A DNA stretch of 42,655 bases, taken from assembly GCA_902785065.1 (NCBI GenBank), contig CACZXH010000006.1, forward strand, positions 1 through 42,655, read 5' to 3'. Origin of the DNA: an uncultured Bacteroidia bacterium. GTDB lineage: Bacteria > Bacteroidota > Bacteroidia > Bacteroidales > UBA932. The notes below the pieces were generated by a model, which was not told the DNA's origin, did not search any database, and saw only the letters and a program-made list of their open reading frames with translations. Made by a program: the position numbers and the translations under genes. Shown piece by piece: positions 35,215 through 42,276 of this stretch; the stretch's first letter is position 1; the number at the start of each line of letters is the position of its first letter.

Positions 35215-35508
35215 ATGAAAGCGATATTCATTGTATATAACCAGGCCTACAACCAGGAGATCGTGGAACTCCTGGAGGCTTGCGGCCAGCGGGGCTACAC
35301 CGTTTGGGAGGAGATCGGCGGCCGCGGCTCTGAGACCGGCGAACCCCACCTCGGCAACCATGCCTGGCCTACACAGAACCATGCCGTTCTGACGGCCGTG
35401 AACGACGCCCTGGTGGCGGACATCATGGACCGTCTCCGGGCAACCGACCGGGACAATCCCAAACTGGGCCTGCGTGCCTATGTGCTGCCCGTGGAAGAAG
35501 CTTTGTAA
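35215..35508 (+). CDS. PG0541-family transporter-associated protein
   Basis: A protein of 97 residues, MKAIFIVYNQAYNQEIVELL onward, resembling the PG0541 family, which is PII-like in size and found after RND transporter genes in Bacteroidota. It has the WEEIGGRGSETGEPHLGNHAWP block. No function is established; a regulatory or ligand-sensing role for the pump is inferred from position and PII-like fold. A REP-like repeat sits just before it. Confidence 0.75.
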   Translation: MKAIFIVYNQAYNQEIVELLEACGQRGYTVWEEIGGRGSETGEPHLGNHAWPTQNHAVLTAVNDALVADIMDRLRATDRDNPKLGLRAYVLPVEEAL

Positions 35509-35519
35509 GAATTTTTCAC

Positions 35520-35527
35520 TATATTTG
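35520..35527 (+). promoter_or_regulatory. -7 box (TATATTTG) of the thioredoxin gene
   Basis: TATATTTG 24 bases before the thioredoxin ATG at 35552. TTTG lies only 14 bases upstream, so the -33 element is imperfect. Confidence 0.55.
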
Positions 35528-35551
35528 CGAAACGCTAATACCCTGTCTGTT

Positions 35552-35866
35552 ATGGCAAAGATTGCAACCAATACCAGTTTCGACGAACTCCTCCAGAGCG
35601 AGAAGCTCGTAATCGTGGACTTCTGGGCCACCTGGTGCGGCCCCTGCCGCATGCTGTCCCCGCTGCTCGACGAAGTCGAGGCGGAGATGGAAGACAAAGT
35701 CGAAGTCGTCAAGGTCAACGTGGACGACGCCGACGAAATCGCGATGCGCTTCCGCATCATGAGCATCCCCACGCTGCTTTTCTTCAAGAACGGCGCCATG
35801 GTGGACCGCTCCGTGGGTGCGATGCCCAAGAGCGCCCTCGTGGACAAGATCAACGCAAACCTGTAG
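35552..35866 (+). CDS. trxA: Thioredoxin
   Basis: A cytoplasmic protein of 104 residues with the active site WCGPC (Trp28-Cys32) after VIVDFWAT and the conserved cis-proline in MSIPTLLFFKNG. It reduces disulfides using thioredoxin reductase, which is not in the window. The start at 35552 gives the standard N-terminus. The downstream barrel gene starts 4 bases after its stop, so it may be cotranscribed with the outer-membrane genes. Confidence 0.93.
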   Translation: MAKIATNTSFDELLQSEKLVIVDFWATWCGPCRMLSPLLDEVEAEMEDKVEVVKVNVDDADEIAMRFRIMSIPTLLFFKNGAMVDRSVGAMPKSALVDKINANL

Positions 35867-35870
35867 GCCG

Positions 35871-36479
35871 ATGAAGCGGATCCTTGCCCTGGTGGTCTCC
35901 GTGGCCGCCTCCTTGATCCTGACTACCGCTGCGCACGCCCAGTTCGGCTTTATCGTGGGCCTCACCTCGTCTTCCGTGAAGATGGCGTCCGCCGATGCCA
36001 TCAGCCTGTATCACGCCGGTATTACCGGCAAGATTCCCCTCGGTTCCGGTTTCGCCATCCAGCCTTCGCTCCTGTATCAGGTGAAGGGAGCCAATGTCGG
36101 CCATCTGGACACCGCGACCGACGAGGACTTCAAGGTGAAGACCGGTTTCGTGGAACTTCCCCTGGGTATCCAGTGGGGCCCGGAGCTGGGCTCTTTCCGC
36201 CCGTTCGTGTTCGGCGAACCGTTCATCGGTTACCGGGTCTCGTCCACCGACCGGGGGAATGAGACCTTCCAGGACTGGGCCAGTCAGGCCAAGAACAAGT
36301 TCGAGTATGGTTTCGGCCTGGGCGCCGGCCTGGAAATCTCGGACCATCTCCAGCTGTCCGTCCAATGGTTCAACAACCTGGGTACGATGTTCAGCAAGCC
36401 CGCTGAGGCCGGGACTGAATCCTTGGAGAAAGTCAAGAATTTCGAGGGGATCAAATTCTCGCTCGCTATCCTTTTTTAA
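35871..36479 (+). CDS. Outer-membrane beta-barrel protein (first of a tandem pair)
   Basis: A protein of 202 residues with a signal peptide (LALVVSVAASLILTTAAHAQ). The rest alternates hydrophobic and polar residues as in small PorT-like/OmpA-type barrels, with aromatic girdle patterns (FGFIVGLTSSSVKM, GSGFAIQPSLLYQVKGANVG, GIQWGPELGSFRPFVFGEPFIGY) and a C-terminal phenylalanine (FSLAILF), the barrel-assembly signal. It is clearly similar to the next gene, and the pair probably arose by duplication. Function unknown. Confidence 0.75.
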   Translation: MKRILALVVSVAASLILTTAAHAQFGFIVGLTSSSVKMASADAISLYHAGITGKIPLGSGFAIQPSLLYQVKGANVGHLDTATDEDFKVKTGFVELPLGIQWGPELGSFRPFVFGEPFIGYRVSSTDRGNETFQDWASQAKNKFEYGFGLGAGLEISDHLQLSVQWFNNLGTMFSKPAEAGTESLEKVKNFEGIKFSLAILF

Positions 36480-36506
36480 AACATTCACTGATAAAAGCAT
36501 ACGATT

Positions 36507-37136
36507 ATGAAAAAGTTATTTGTCATCGCCACGCTCTTCGCTTCGATGGTGGTTGCCAACGCCCAGCAGCTCGGTGTGACCGGCGGCCTTACGCTCTCCA
36601 AGATGAACGGTGTCACGAATCCCAAGGAAACCAAGGCTGTGGTCTTGTACAGCGCCGGTGTCCTGTATAAGGCAGACCTCGGCGCCGGCTTTGCGATCCA
36701 GCCCGAACTGCTTTGGCAGGTCAAGGGCGCCGATGTCCAGGAGAACACGGGTGCGCTCGACAACGTCATCGTGTCCCGAAGCAACAATGTGGAACTCGGC
36801 CTCGGCCTCCAGTGGGGTCCGGACCTGCTGGCTTTCCGTCCTTACCTCTTCGTAGAGCCCTATCTGGGCTATTCCTTGGGCGGCAAGGAAACCTACGCCT
36901 TGGCTAATACAGATGTGGGCAAAAAGGATTTCTCCAGTGCGAGAAACAAACTTGAATACGGTGTAGGTGCCGGTTTAGGCGTGGAAATCGCCAGCCACGT
37001 CCAGATCAGCTGTCAGTTGTTCCGGAATATGGGTCCGCTCTATAACAAGGAGAAGGTTCAAGAAAGCTATCGTAGCTCGTACGACCACCTGAAGAACTAC
37101 CAGGGCATGAAGATCAACCTGGCCATCCTGTTCTAA
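36507..37136 (+). CDS. Outer-membrane beta-barrel protein (second of a tandem pair)
   Basis: A protein of 209 residues with a signal peptide (MKKLFVIATLFASMVVANAQ), paralogous to the preceding gene: shared blocks include GFAIQPELLWQVKGADV, GLQWGPDLLAFRPYLF and the end INLAILF. It is a PorT-like or OmpA-type eight-strand barrel by size; a role as small porin or assembly partner is unproven. The LOG-family gene starts 3 bases after its stop. Confidence 0.75.
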   Translation: MKKLFVIATLFASMVVANAQQLGVTGGLTLSKMNGVTNPKETKAVVLYSAGVLYKADLGAGFAIQPELLWQVKGADVQENTGALDNVIVSRSNNVELGLGLQWGPDLLAFRPYLFVEPYLGYSLGGKETYALANTDVGKKDFSSARNKLEYGVGAGLGVEIASHVQISCQLFRNMGPLYNKEKVQESYRSSYDHLKNYQGMKINLAILF

Positions 37137-37139
37137 CAG

Positions 37140-37673
37140 ATGCCCCGGCGCAAGGCGGTCGTCTTCTGCTCGGCCAGTTACGACATCGACCCCAAGTACA
37201 ACGAGGCAGCGCGTGAAGTCGTTCGCGCGCTGCACGCGTATGGATGGACCCTCGTTTCCGGCGGCAGTTTCCGCGGGACGATGGGGGTGATCGCCGACGA
37301 GATGGAACGTCTCGGCGGCGACCACATCGGCGTCCTTCCGCGGTTCATGAAGGGGCTCGAGTATCCGAACCTGACCGAACTCATCTGGGCCGACACGATG
37401 GCGGAGCGGAAGGAGCGGATGCGCGAAGGGACCTCGGCGGTCATCGCCCTTCCCGGCGGCATTGGCACCCTGGACGAGTTGATTGAGTCGCACGTCCTGG
37501 TGAAGCTTGGGCGGTACGACGGTAAGCTGCTCGTCCTGAACGTGGATGGTTTCTTCGACCCATTCAAGGCCTTGCTGGACCATTACGAGGCGACCGGGAT
37601 GCTGACGTCCGGCGACCGGGCCCTCATCGTCTTCGCCGATACGGTCCCCGAACTGGCTGAATACCTGAAATGA
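37140..37673 (+). CDS. LOG-family nucleotide 5'-monophosphate phosphoribohydrolase
   Basis: A protein of 177 residues of the LOG (lysine decarboxylase-like, Rossmann) family. It has the signature ALPGGIGTLDEL (PGGxGTxxE) at about 102-113, preceded by MAERKERMREGTSAVI (the M-x-x-R-K region) and SGGSFRGTMGVIADEM. Family members cleave cytokinin or nucleoside monophosphates to base and ribose 5-phosphate; the substrate in bacteria of this phylum is not known. The next gene begins 4 bases before its stop. Confidence 0.88.
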   Translation: MPRRKAVVFCSASYDIDPKYNEAAREVVRALHAYGWTLVSGGSFRGTMGVIADEMERLGGDHIGVLPRFMKGLEYPNLTELIWADTMAERKERMREGTSAVIALPGGIGTLDELIESHVLVKLGRYDGKLLVLNVDGFFDPFKALLDHYEATGMLTSGDRALIVFADTVPELAEYLK

Positions 37674-38653
37674 GCGCGTATCCATGTAGATTCAAGGCCT
37701 TCCTGGCCGGGCCTCTGGAGAAAGTCTTCGCCTTGCTGGAGACTTCCCTGGGGAGCGACATCGCGCTGCTGGATGCGACGAACCGGTCCCTGCTGTCGCA
37801 GGGCGGGAAGCGGATCCGGCCGGGCCTGACGCTGCTCGCCGCCGGCGCCTGCGGCGGTGTCAATGACGATACGATCCGCTTCGCGGCCGCCGCGGAGATG
37901 ATCCACAACGCGACGCTCCTTCACGACGATGTCGTGGACGGTGCGGCCACCCGTCGCGGGAAGCCCACGGTGATGTCCCTGCTCAGCAGCCCGGCCTCGG
38001 TGCTGATCGGCGATTACTGGCTGGTGAAGGCCATCCGCTGCATCCTGGATGCAGACCGATACAGCGAGCGGACGATCCGCCTGTTCGCCAAGACACTCTC
38101 CGACCTGGCGGAAGGGGAGATGCTCCAACTCGAGAAGGCTTCCAGCGGCGACACGACCCGCGCGGACTATCTCCGGATCATATACTCCAAGACGGCATCG
38201 CTTTTCGAGGCATCCATCCTGGCCGGCGCCGTCTCCGCCGGCGCGCCGGAGGAATGGACCGCCGCCCTGGCCGGCTATGCCCGGAACCTGGGCATCGCGT
38301 TCCAGATCAAGGACGACATCCTGGATTATGCCGGGGACGAGGCGCTGGGAAAGCCGGTGGGTATCGACCTGAAGGAACAGAAAATCACCCTTCCACTGCT
38401 TTGTGCGCTGGATTCGGTGTCGGTGGAGGAGGCGTCCGGGATCCGGGCGCTGGTCGGGAGGATTTCCGACGAGCCTGCCCTGGCGGACCGGGTCCGGGCG
38501 TTCGTCCTGGACCACGACGGTGTAGAGAAGGCCGTGGCGGAGATGGAGAAATACATTGACGAGGCAGTTTCCTGCCTGGACGAGCTTCCGCCGTCCCCGG
38601 AGAAACCGTATCTTGTGGAACTGGCCCGCTATGTGGGCGAAAGGACTTTTTGA
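37670..38653 (+). CDS. Polyprenyl diphosphate synthase
   Basis: A protein of 327 residues of the trans-prenyltransferase family that extends farnesyl or geranylgeranyl diphosphate with isopentenyl diphosphate to a long chain, most likely for the menaquinone side chain. The two aspartate-rich motifs are LLHDDVVD (first, here DDxxD) and IKDDILDY (second); GGKRIRPGLTLLA is the family substrate-binding block. Start ATG 37670 overlaps the LOG-family stop. It belongs to the same process as menG at 19332. Confidence 0.9.
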   Translation: MSAYPCRFKAFLAGPLEKVFALLETSLGSDIALLDATNRSLLSQGGKRIRPGLTLLAAGACGGVNDDTIRFAAAAEMIHNATLLHDDVVDGAATRRGKPTVMSLLSSPASVLIGDYWLVKAIRCILDADRYSERTIRLFAKTLSDLAEGEMLQLEKASSGDTTRADYLRIIYSKTASLFEASILAGAVSAGAPEEWTAALAGYARNLGIAFQIKDDILDYAGDEALGKPVGIDLKEQKITLPLLCALDSVSVEEASGIRALVGRISDEPALADRVRAFVLDHDGVEKAVAEMEKYIDEAVSCLDELPPSPEKPYLVELARYVGERTF

Positions 38654-38656
38654 CCT

Positions 38657-39643
38657 ATGGAAACGATGAGCAGCAACGCGACCCTTGCGGCGGCCCTCCG
38701 GCAGATGGCGGAGAGCGGCCGGATCCCGCATGCGATGCTGTTCCACCAGAACGACGGCGGCGGCGCCTTCCCGCTCATCCTCGATTTCCTGGACGAAGTC
38801 TATGGACACAACCCTCGGGTGAAGAAGCTCATCCACCCGGACATCCATTTCGTCTTCCCGGTCGCGGGAGCGGACAAGCCAGTGTCCGACCGATTCATCG
38901 GCCCCTGGCGCGAATTGCTGCTGGAGAACCCGTGCTTCTATGAGAACGAACTCTATGCGGCCATCGGTATCGAGAGCAAGCAGAGCAACATCTCGGTTTT
39001 CGAAGCGCGCTCTATCCTGGACAAACTGTCCCTGTCCGCCGTGGAAGGCGGGTACCGGACGGTCGTGGTGTATCTGCCCGAGAAGATGAACCAGCAGGCG
39101 GCGAACGCCCTGCTGAAGATGGTCGAGGAACCGCCGGAGAAGACCCTTTTCCTGCTGGTTACGCTCCAGCCGGAGAAGGTCCTGACGACCATTTTCTCCC
39201 GCTGTCTGTTCCTGCGCGTCCGGCCGTTCTCCCGGGAGGAGGACCGTGCCATTCATGCGAAGGAGGGGGCGGAAACCACCGAGTTGGCCGATCTGTTCCA
39301 CGACCTGCTGGACGCCCTGGTCCGGAAGGACCTCCTGGGGGCGCTGGAGGCGGGGGATGCCGTGGCCGACCTCGGTTCCCGCGAGAAGCAGAAGCGCTTC
39401 TGCCGTGTGGCCTCGGAGGGCTTGCGGAACATTTTCCTCCTGCAACAGGGCCTGCCTGCCCTGGCGGACCTCCTCGGAGACGAAAGGCCGTTCTACGAGG
39501 AAATGGCCGCGAAACTGCGCAAGAATTTCTCCCGTCAGGCGCTCGCTGCGCTGGACCGGGCGCTCCTCCTCGTGGAGCGGAACGTTAACCAGAAAATCCT
39601 GTTCACCGACCTGGTGAACCGGCTCTATATGACTGCATTATGA
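38657..39643 (+). CDS. holB: DNA polymerase III delta' subunit
   Basis: A protein of 328 residues. A clamp-loader ATPase-like fold that has lost the full Walker A site: SGRIPHAMLFHQNDGGG at the N-terminus (where ATPases have GxxGxGK), KMNQQAANALLKMVEEPPEKT (the sensor/SRC region of delta' subunits) and TIFSRCLFLRVRPF. Delta' opens with the clamp loader to place the sliding clamp. ATG 38666 is a second possible start. It overlaps ricT by 4 bases; the holB-ricT pair is conserved in several phyla. Confidence 0.88.
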   Translation: METMSSNATLAAALRQMAESGRIPHAMLFHQNDGGGAFPLILDFLDEVYGHNPRVKKLIHPDIHFVFPVAGADKPVSDRFIGPWRELLLENPCFYENELYAAIGIESKQSNISVFEARSILDKLSLSAVEGGYRTVVVYLPEKMNQQAANALLKMVEEPPEKTLFLLVTLQPEKVLTTIFSRCLFLRVRPFSREEDRAIHAKEGAETTELADLFHDLLDALVRKDLLGALEAGDAVADLGSREKQKRFCRVASEGLRNIFLLQQGLPALADLLGDERPFYEEMAAKLRKNFSRQALAALDRALLLVERNVNQKILFTDLVNRLYMTAL

Positions 39644-40824
39644 TCGACACGAACGAGAATGTCCGGTATGACTGTTTCCGGGGCTGCGTGATCAGCGGCA
39701 ACGAAGAGGCGGGGGTGGAGGAAATCCGCTACCGCCAGGGCTGCTGCAAGCTGGAGGTGTACGACTACCTCAAGGGCATCGGCCAGGAACAGTACAACAA
39801 CTACTTCGAAGTCCGTTTCAAGAATACCCGCAAAGGCTTCTATGTCAATGCTTCCGGCCAGACCATCAAGACAGGCGACCTCGTCGTCGTAGAGGCCCAG
39901 ACGGGCCATGACCTCGGCATCGTCACGCTGGAGGGCCCGATTGTCGCCCGTCAGATGAAATGCCGGGGCGTGGACCCTGACAAAACGGTTTTCCGGAAGA
40001 TTTACCGCAAGGCGAAGACTTACGACATCGAGCGCTGGCAGGATGCCATCGCCCGGGAGCAGGAGACGATGATCCGCTCGCGCGTGCTGGCGGCGAACCT
40101 GGGCCTGGAGATGAAGATCGGGGACGTGGAGTTCCAGGGCGACGGCACGAAAGCCATTTTCTACTACATTGCCGACGGCCGCGTGGACTTCCGCCAGCTG
40201 ATCAAGGATTTCGCCGAGGAGTTCCACATCCGGGTGGAGATGAAGCAGATCGGCGCCCGCCAGGAAGCCGGCCTGATCGGCGGCCTGGGTATCTGCGGCC
40301 GCGAACTGTGCTGCGCGAACTACATCACGGAGTTCAAGTCCATTACCACCTCTGCGGCGCGGGTCCAGGACCTTTCTTTGAATCCGCAGAAGCTCGCAGG
40401 CCAGTGCGGCAAGCTCAAATGCTGCCTGAACTACGAGGTCTCGAACTACATGGACGCGCACTCGCGCATTCCGAAGGTCTCCGAACCGCTGGAATTCGAG
40501 GACGGCCTGGCCTACCTGGTGAAGACGGACATCCTGGCCGAGACGATGTACTTCTCCTACGAGAAGGGCTCCCTCGCCAAAATGTATCCGCTCCCGGCCT
40601 CCGAGGTCCGCGAGATCATCATGATGAACCGCAACGGCCAGAAGCCTGAAACGCTTCTCCCGGATGCCGAACCCACGGCGCCGGAATTCGTCACCGCCGT
40701 CGGCGACGACAGCATCTCCCGTTTCGACGAGGCCCGCAAGAAGAAGCGCCGCAACAAGAACCGGAACAACAAGAACAAGGGCAACAAGGGCGCAACCGGA
40801 AACAAACCGAAGAAAGATGCATAG
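39640..40824 (+). CDS. ricT: PSP1-domain protein RicT-like
   Basis: A protein of 394 residues. The PSP1 domain with its cysteine set is recognisable: GLIGGLGICGRELCC, GQCGKLKCCLNYE and ICGRELCC together give the four cysteine positions of the Fe-S cluster in RicT (YaaT). In Bacillus the Ric complex works with RNase Y in RNA processing; the role in Bacteroidota is unproven. The C-terminus is a basic tail rich in lysine, arginine and asparagine (about 365-394). Its last codons, GCA TAG, form the outer end of the palindromic element at 40819. Confidence 0.9.
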   Translation: MIDTNENVRYDCFRGCVISGNEEAGVEEIRYRQGCCKLEVYDYLKGIGQEQYNNYFEVRFKNTRKGFYVNASGQTIKTGDLVVVEAQTGHDLGIVTLEGPIVARQMKCRGVDPDKTVFRKIYRKAKTYDIERWQDAIAREQETMIRSRVLAANLGLEMKIGDVEFQGDGTKAIFYYIADGRVDFRQLIKDFAEEFHIRVEMKQIGARQEAGLIGGLGICGRELCCANYITEFKSITTSAARVQDLSLNPQKLAGQCGKLKCCLNYEVSNYMDAHSRIPKVSEPLEFEDGLAYLVKTDILAETMYFSYEKGSLAKMYPLPASEVREIIMMNRNGQKPETLLPDAEPTAPEFVTAVGDDSISRFDEARKKKRRNKNRNNKNKGNKGATGNKPKKDA

Positions 40825-40938
40825 ACCGGGTATGACATACCCAAACCGTCGCTTCGCGACCCCTCCCATAAATGGGCCCCTCCCTCTTATGCGGCCGAGG
40901 GTGGCCACAGGTTTGGGTATGTCACACCCGGTCTATGC
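40819..40938 (-). repeat. Composite palindromic element, copy 1 (ricT/gldH junction)
   Basis: A 120-bp element. A 62-bp core (40848-40909) is enclosed by 29-bp inverted arms: left 40819-40847, beginning GCATAGACCGGGTATGAC, right 40910-40938; they pair at 28 of 29 positions (mismatch A40832/C40925). The core holds three small hairpins: GTCGC-TTC-GCGAC, CCCAT-AA-ATGGG and CCCTC...GAGGG. Copy 2 at 41948 has the same core with one 3-base indel in the middle loop, but different arms. Core orientation is given as the strand with more stable structure (GCGAAGC hairpin). Not a terminator: the stem lacks a T-tract. Confidence 0.85.
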
Positions 40939-41347
40939 CGTATTACTCTTATTCTTTATCTTCACGGGTTGTAAGGAACCGATGTCGGTGGAGAAGTTCG
41001 TGAAAGGGGAGGGGCCGTATACGTTCTTCGTGGACATGAGCGACAGTACGGCGTCGTATGATTTTGATTTGTACACAAGGGTCGATGCGCCGGTGGATTC
41101 GCTGCGGAAACTGGCGGCGCTGCCGCTGCAGGTGACGTGGACGTCGCCCACGTTCCATGTGTTCCGCGAAGAGGTGTATCTGCCCATGGAAGGGAAGATG
41201 TCGCTCTTTTCCAAGCAGGTGCGGGCGCCGTACCGGGCTGGGGTCCGGCCGGAGGAATGGGGCCCGTGGCAGGTGGTCGTGCGGGTGCAGGACCCGCCGG
41301 AGGGCTTGTGCGGCATGGGCCTGGTCGTTGCGAAAAACCGAGACTGA
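40919..41347 (+). CDS. gldH: GldH-like gliding-motility/secretion lipoprotein
   Basis: A protein of 142 residues with a lipobox (LLLFFIFTGC), so lipid-anchored. The remainder (VRVQDPPEGLCGMGLVV and VFREEVYLPM) resembles GldH, an uncertain component linked to type IX secretion or gliding; the holB-ricT-gldH order supports this. The start ATG 40919 lies inside the right arm of the palindromic element at 40819. An upstream ATG at 40817 is in frame and would add a 34-residue extension encoded by the element (containing RRFATPP), but 40919 gives a proper lipoprotein signal. Similarity to GldH is moderate. Confidence 0.55.
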   Translation: MSHPVYAVLLLFFIFTGCKEPMSVEKFVKGEGPYTFFVDMSDSTASYDFDLYTRVDAPVDSLRKLAALPLQVTWTSPTFHVFREEVYLPMEGKMSLFSKQVRAPYRAGVRPEEWGPWQVVVRVQDPPEGLCGMGLVVAKNRD

Positions 41348-42276
41348 TGGGACACGGCAAACTCAAGAAATTCGCTGAAAACGAGACGTTCCGCTGCCTG
41401 CTGCAGCCGGACGCGTCATCGGTATTGGCGAAACCGGAAGGCTCCCGGGAACTGGTCCTGCGGGACCATGCGATCAAGGGGAACTGGAACCGGGATATGT
41501 TCGAAAAGCCCCAGCCGATCGTGCTGGAACTGGGTTGCGGCAAGGGGGACTACACCATCGCCCTGGCCCGGCGGCATCCGGAAATGAACTTCATCGGCGT
41601 GGACATCAAGGGCGCGCGCCTGTGGAAGGGCGCCAAGGAGGCCACGGAGGAAAAGATGGGCAACGTCGCCTTCCTCCGCACCCGCATCGAGTTCATCGAC
41701 GCCTTCTTCGGTCCGGGCGAGGTCTCCGAAATCTGGCTCACCTTCTCCGATCCGCAGCTCCGCGGCAGCGAGAACGCCCGCCTGACCTCCCCGCTTTTCC
41801 TCCAGCGCTACCGCCGTTTCCTGAAACCCGACGGCATCGTCCACCTCAAGACCGACTCCCGCTTCCTCTACGAATACACCCAGTCCGTCATCCGCGCCAA
41901 TAATTTGGAAGTGCTCGCATCGGGTACGGACATCTACCATGATGGTATTCGGACAGGGGTAACTCTTGAAAACCGTCGCTTCGCGACCCCTCCCATCAAA
42001 GATGGGCCCCTCCCTCTTATGCGGCCGAGGGTGGCCACAGGTTTTCAAGAGTCACCCCTGCCCGAAAAAGATGAATGGGATATCGACTCCATATTTGAAG
42101 TGCAGACTTTCTACGAGACGATGTTCCTGAAAATGGGCCTGCCGATTACGTACCTGGCGTTCCGGCTGGAGCATGAGGGGGAGGGGTTCGCGTATCCGAC
42201 GGATTTCGATGCGGCCTATTGGCGCGAGGCCGAAGGCCCCCGCCGGTCGTTCAGCCATCAGCCCACGAAGCAGTAA
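41347..42276 (+). CDS. trmB: tRNA (guanine-N7)-methyltransferase with element-encoded insertion
   Basis: A protein of 309 residues that methylates G46 of tRNAs. The SAM site ELGCGKGDY is at 61-69, GVDIKG at 84-89, LTFSDPQ at 131-137 and HLKTDS at 166-171. Residues about 201-240 are encoded by copy 2 of the palindromic element (41948-42066) and have no counterpart in the roughly 250-260-residue enzymes of relatives; sequence then resumes with DEWDIDSIFEVQTFYETMF, which matches the conserved 'I-x-T-x-Y-E' end. The insert is basic and proline-rich (RRFATPPIKDGPLPL). The gene shares one base with the gldH stop. Confidence 0.88.
   Translation: MGHGKLKKFAENETFRCLLQPDASSVLAKPEGSRELVLRDHAIKGNWNRDMFEKPQPIVLELGCGKGDYTIALARRHPEMNFIGVDIKGARLWKGAKEATEEKMGNVAFLRTRIEFIDAFFGPGEVSEIWLTFSDPQLRGSENARLTSPLFLQRYRRFLKPDGIVHLKTDSRFLYEYTQSVIRANNLEVLASGTDIYHDGIRTGVTLENRRFATPPIKDGPLPLMRPRVATGFQESPLPEKDEWDIDSIFEVQTFYETMFLKMGLPITYLAFRLEHEGEGFAYPTDFDAAYWREAEGPRRSFSHQPTKQ
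41948..42066 (-). repeat. Composite palindromic element, copy 2 (inside trmB)
   Basis: A 119-bp element with 27-bp inverted arms, left 41948-41974 and right 42040-42066 (25 of 27 paired; mismatches A41953/C42061 and A41961/C42053). The 65-bp core (41975-42039) is the same as in copy 1 except for the middle hairpin, CCCATC-AAA-GATGGG instead of CCCAT-AA-ATGGG. Arm sequences differ from copy 1 apart from the inner ACC/GGT and a GTCAC in the right arm 11 bases from the core. The element is read through by trmB without a stop. Confidence 0.85.

Noticed and set aside
40819-40938. Palindromic element as a rho-independent terminator of ricT
   Set aside because: The stem is too long and interrupted by a 62-nt core, and no T-tract follows; the same unit also lies inside trmB, where termination would be harmful.
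40819-42066. Two elements as a CRISPR array or tandem repeat
   Set aside because: Copies are about 1 kb apart, non-tandem, and have no regular spacers or cas genes.
41948-42066. Cloverleaf-like fold as a tRNA gene
   Set aside because: No T-arm, anticodon or CCA-like pattern; stems are 27-29 bp, unlike a tRNA acceptor stem.
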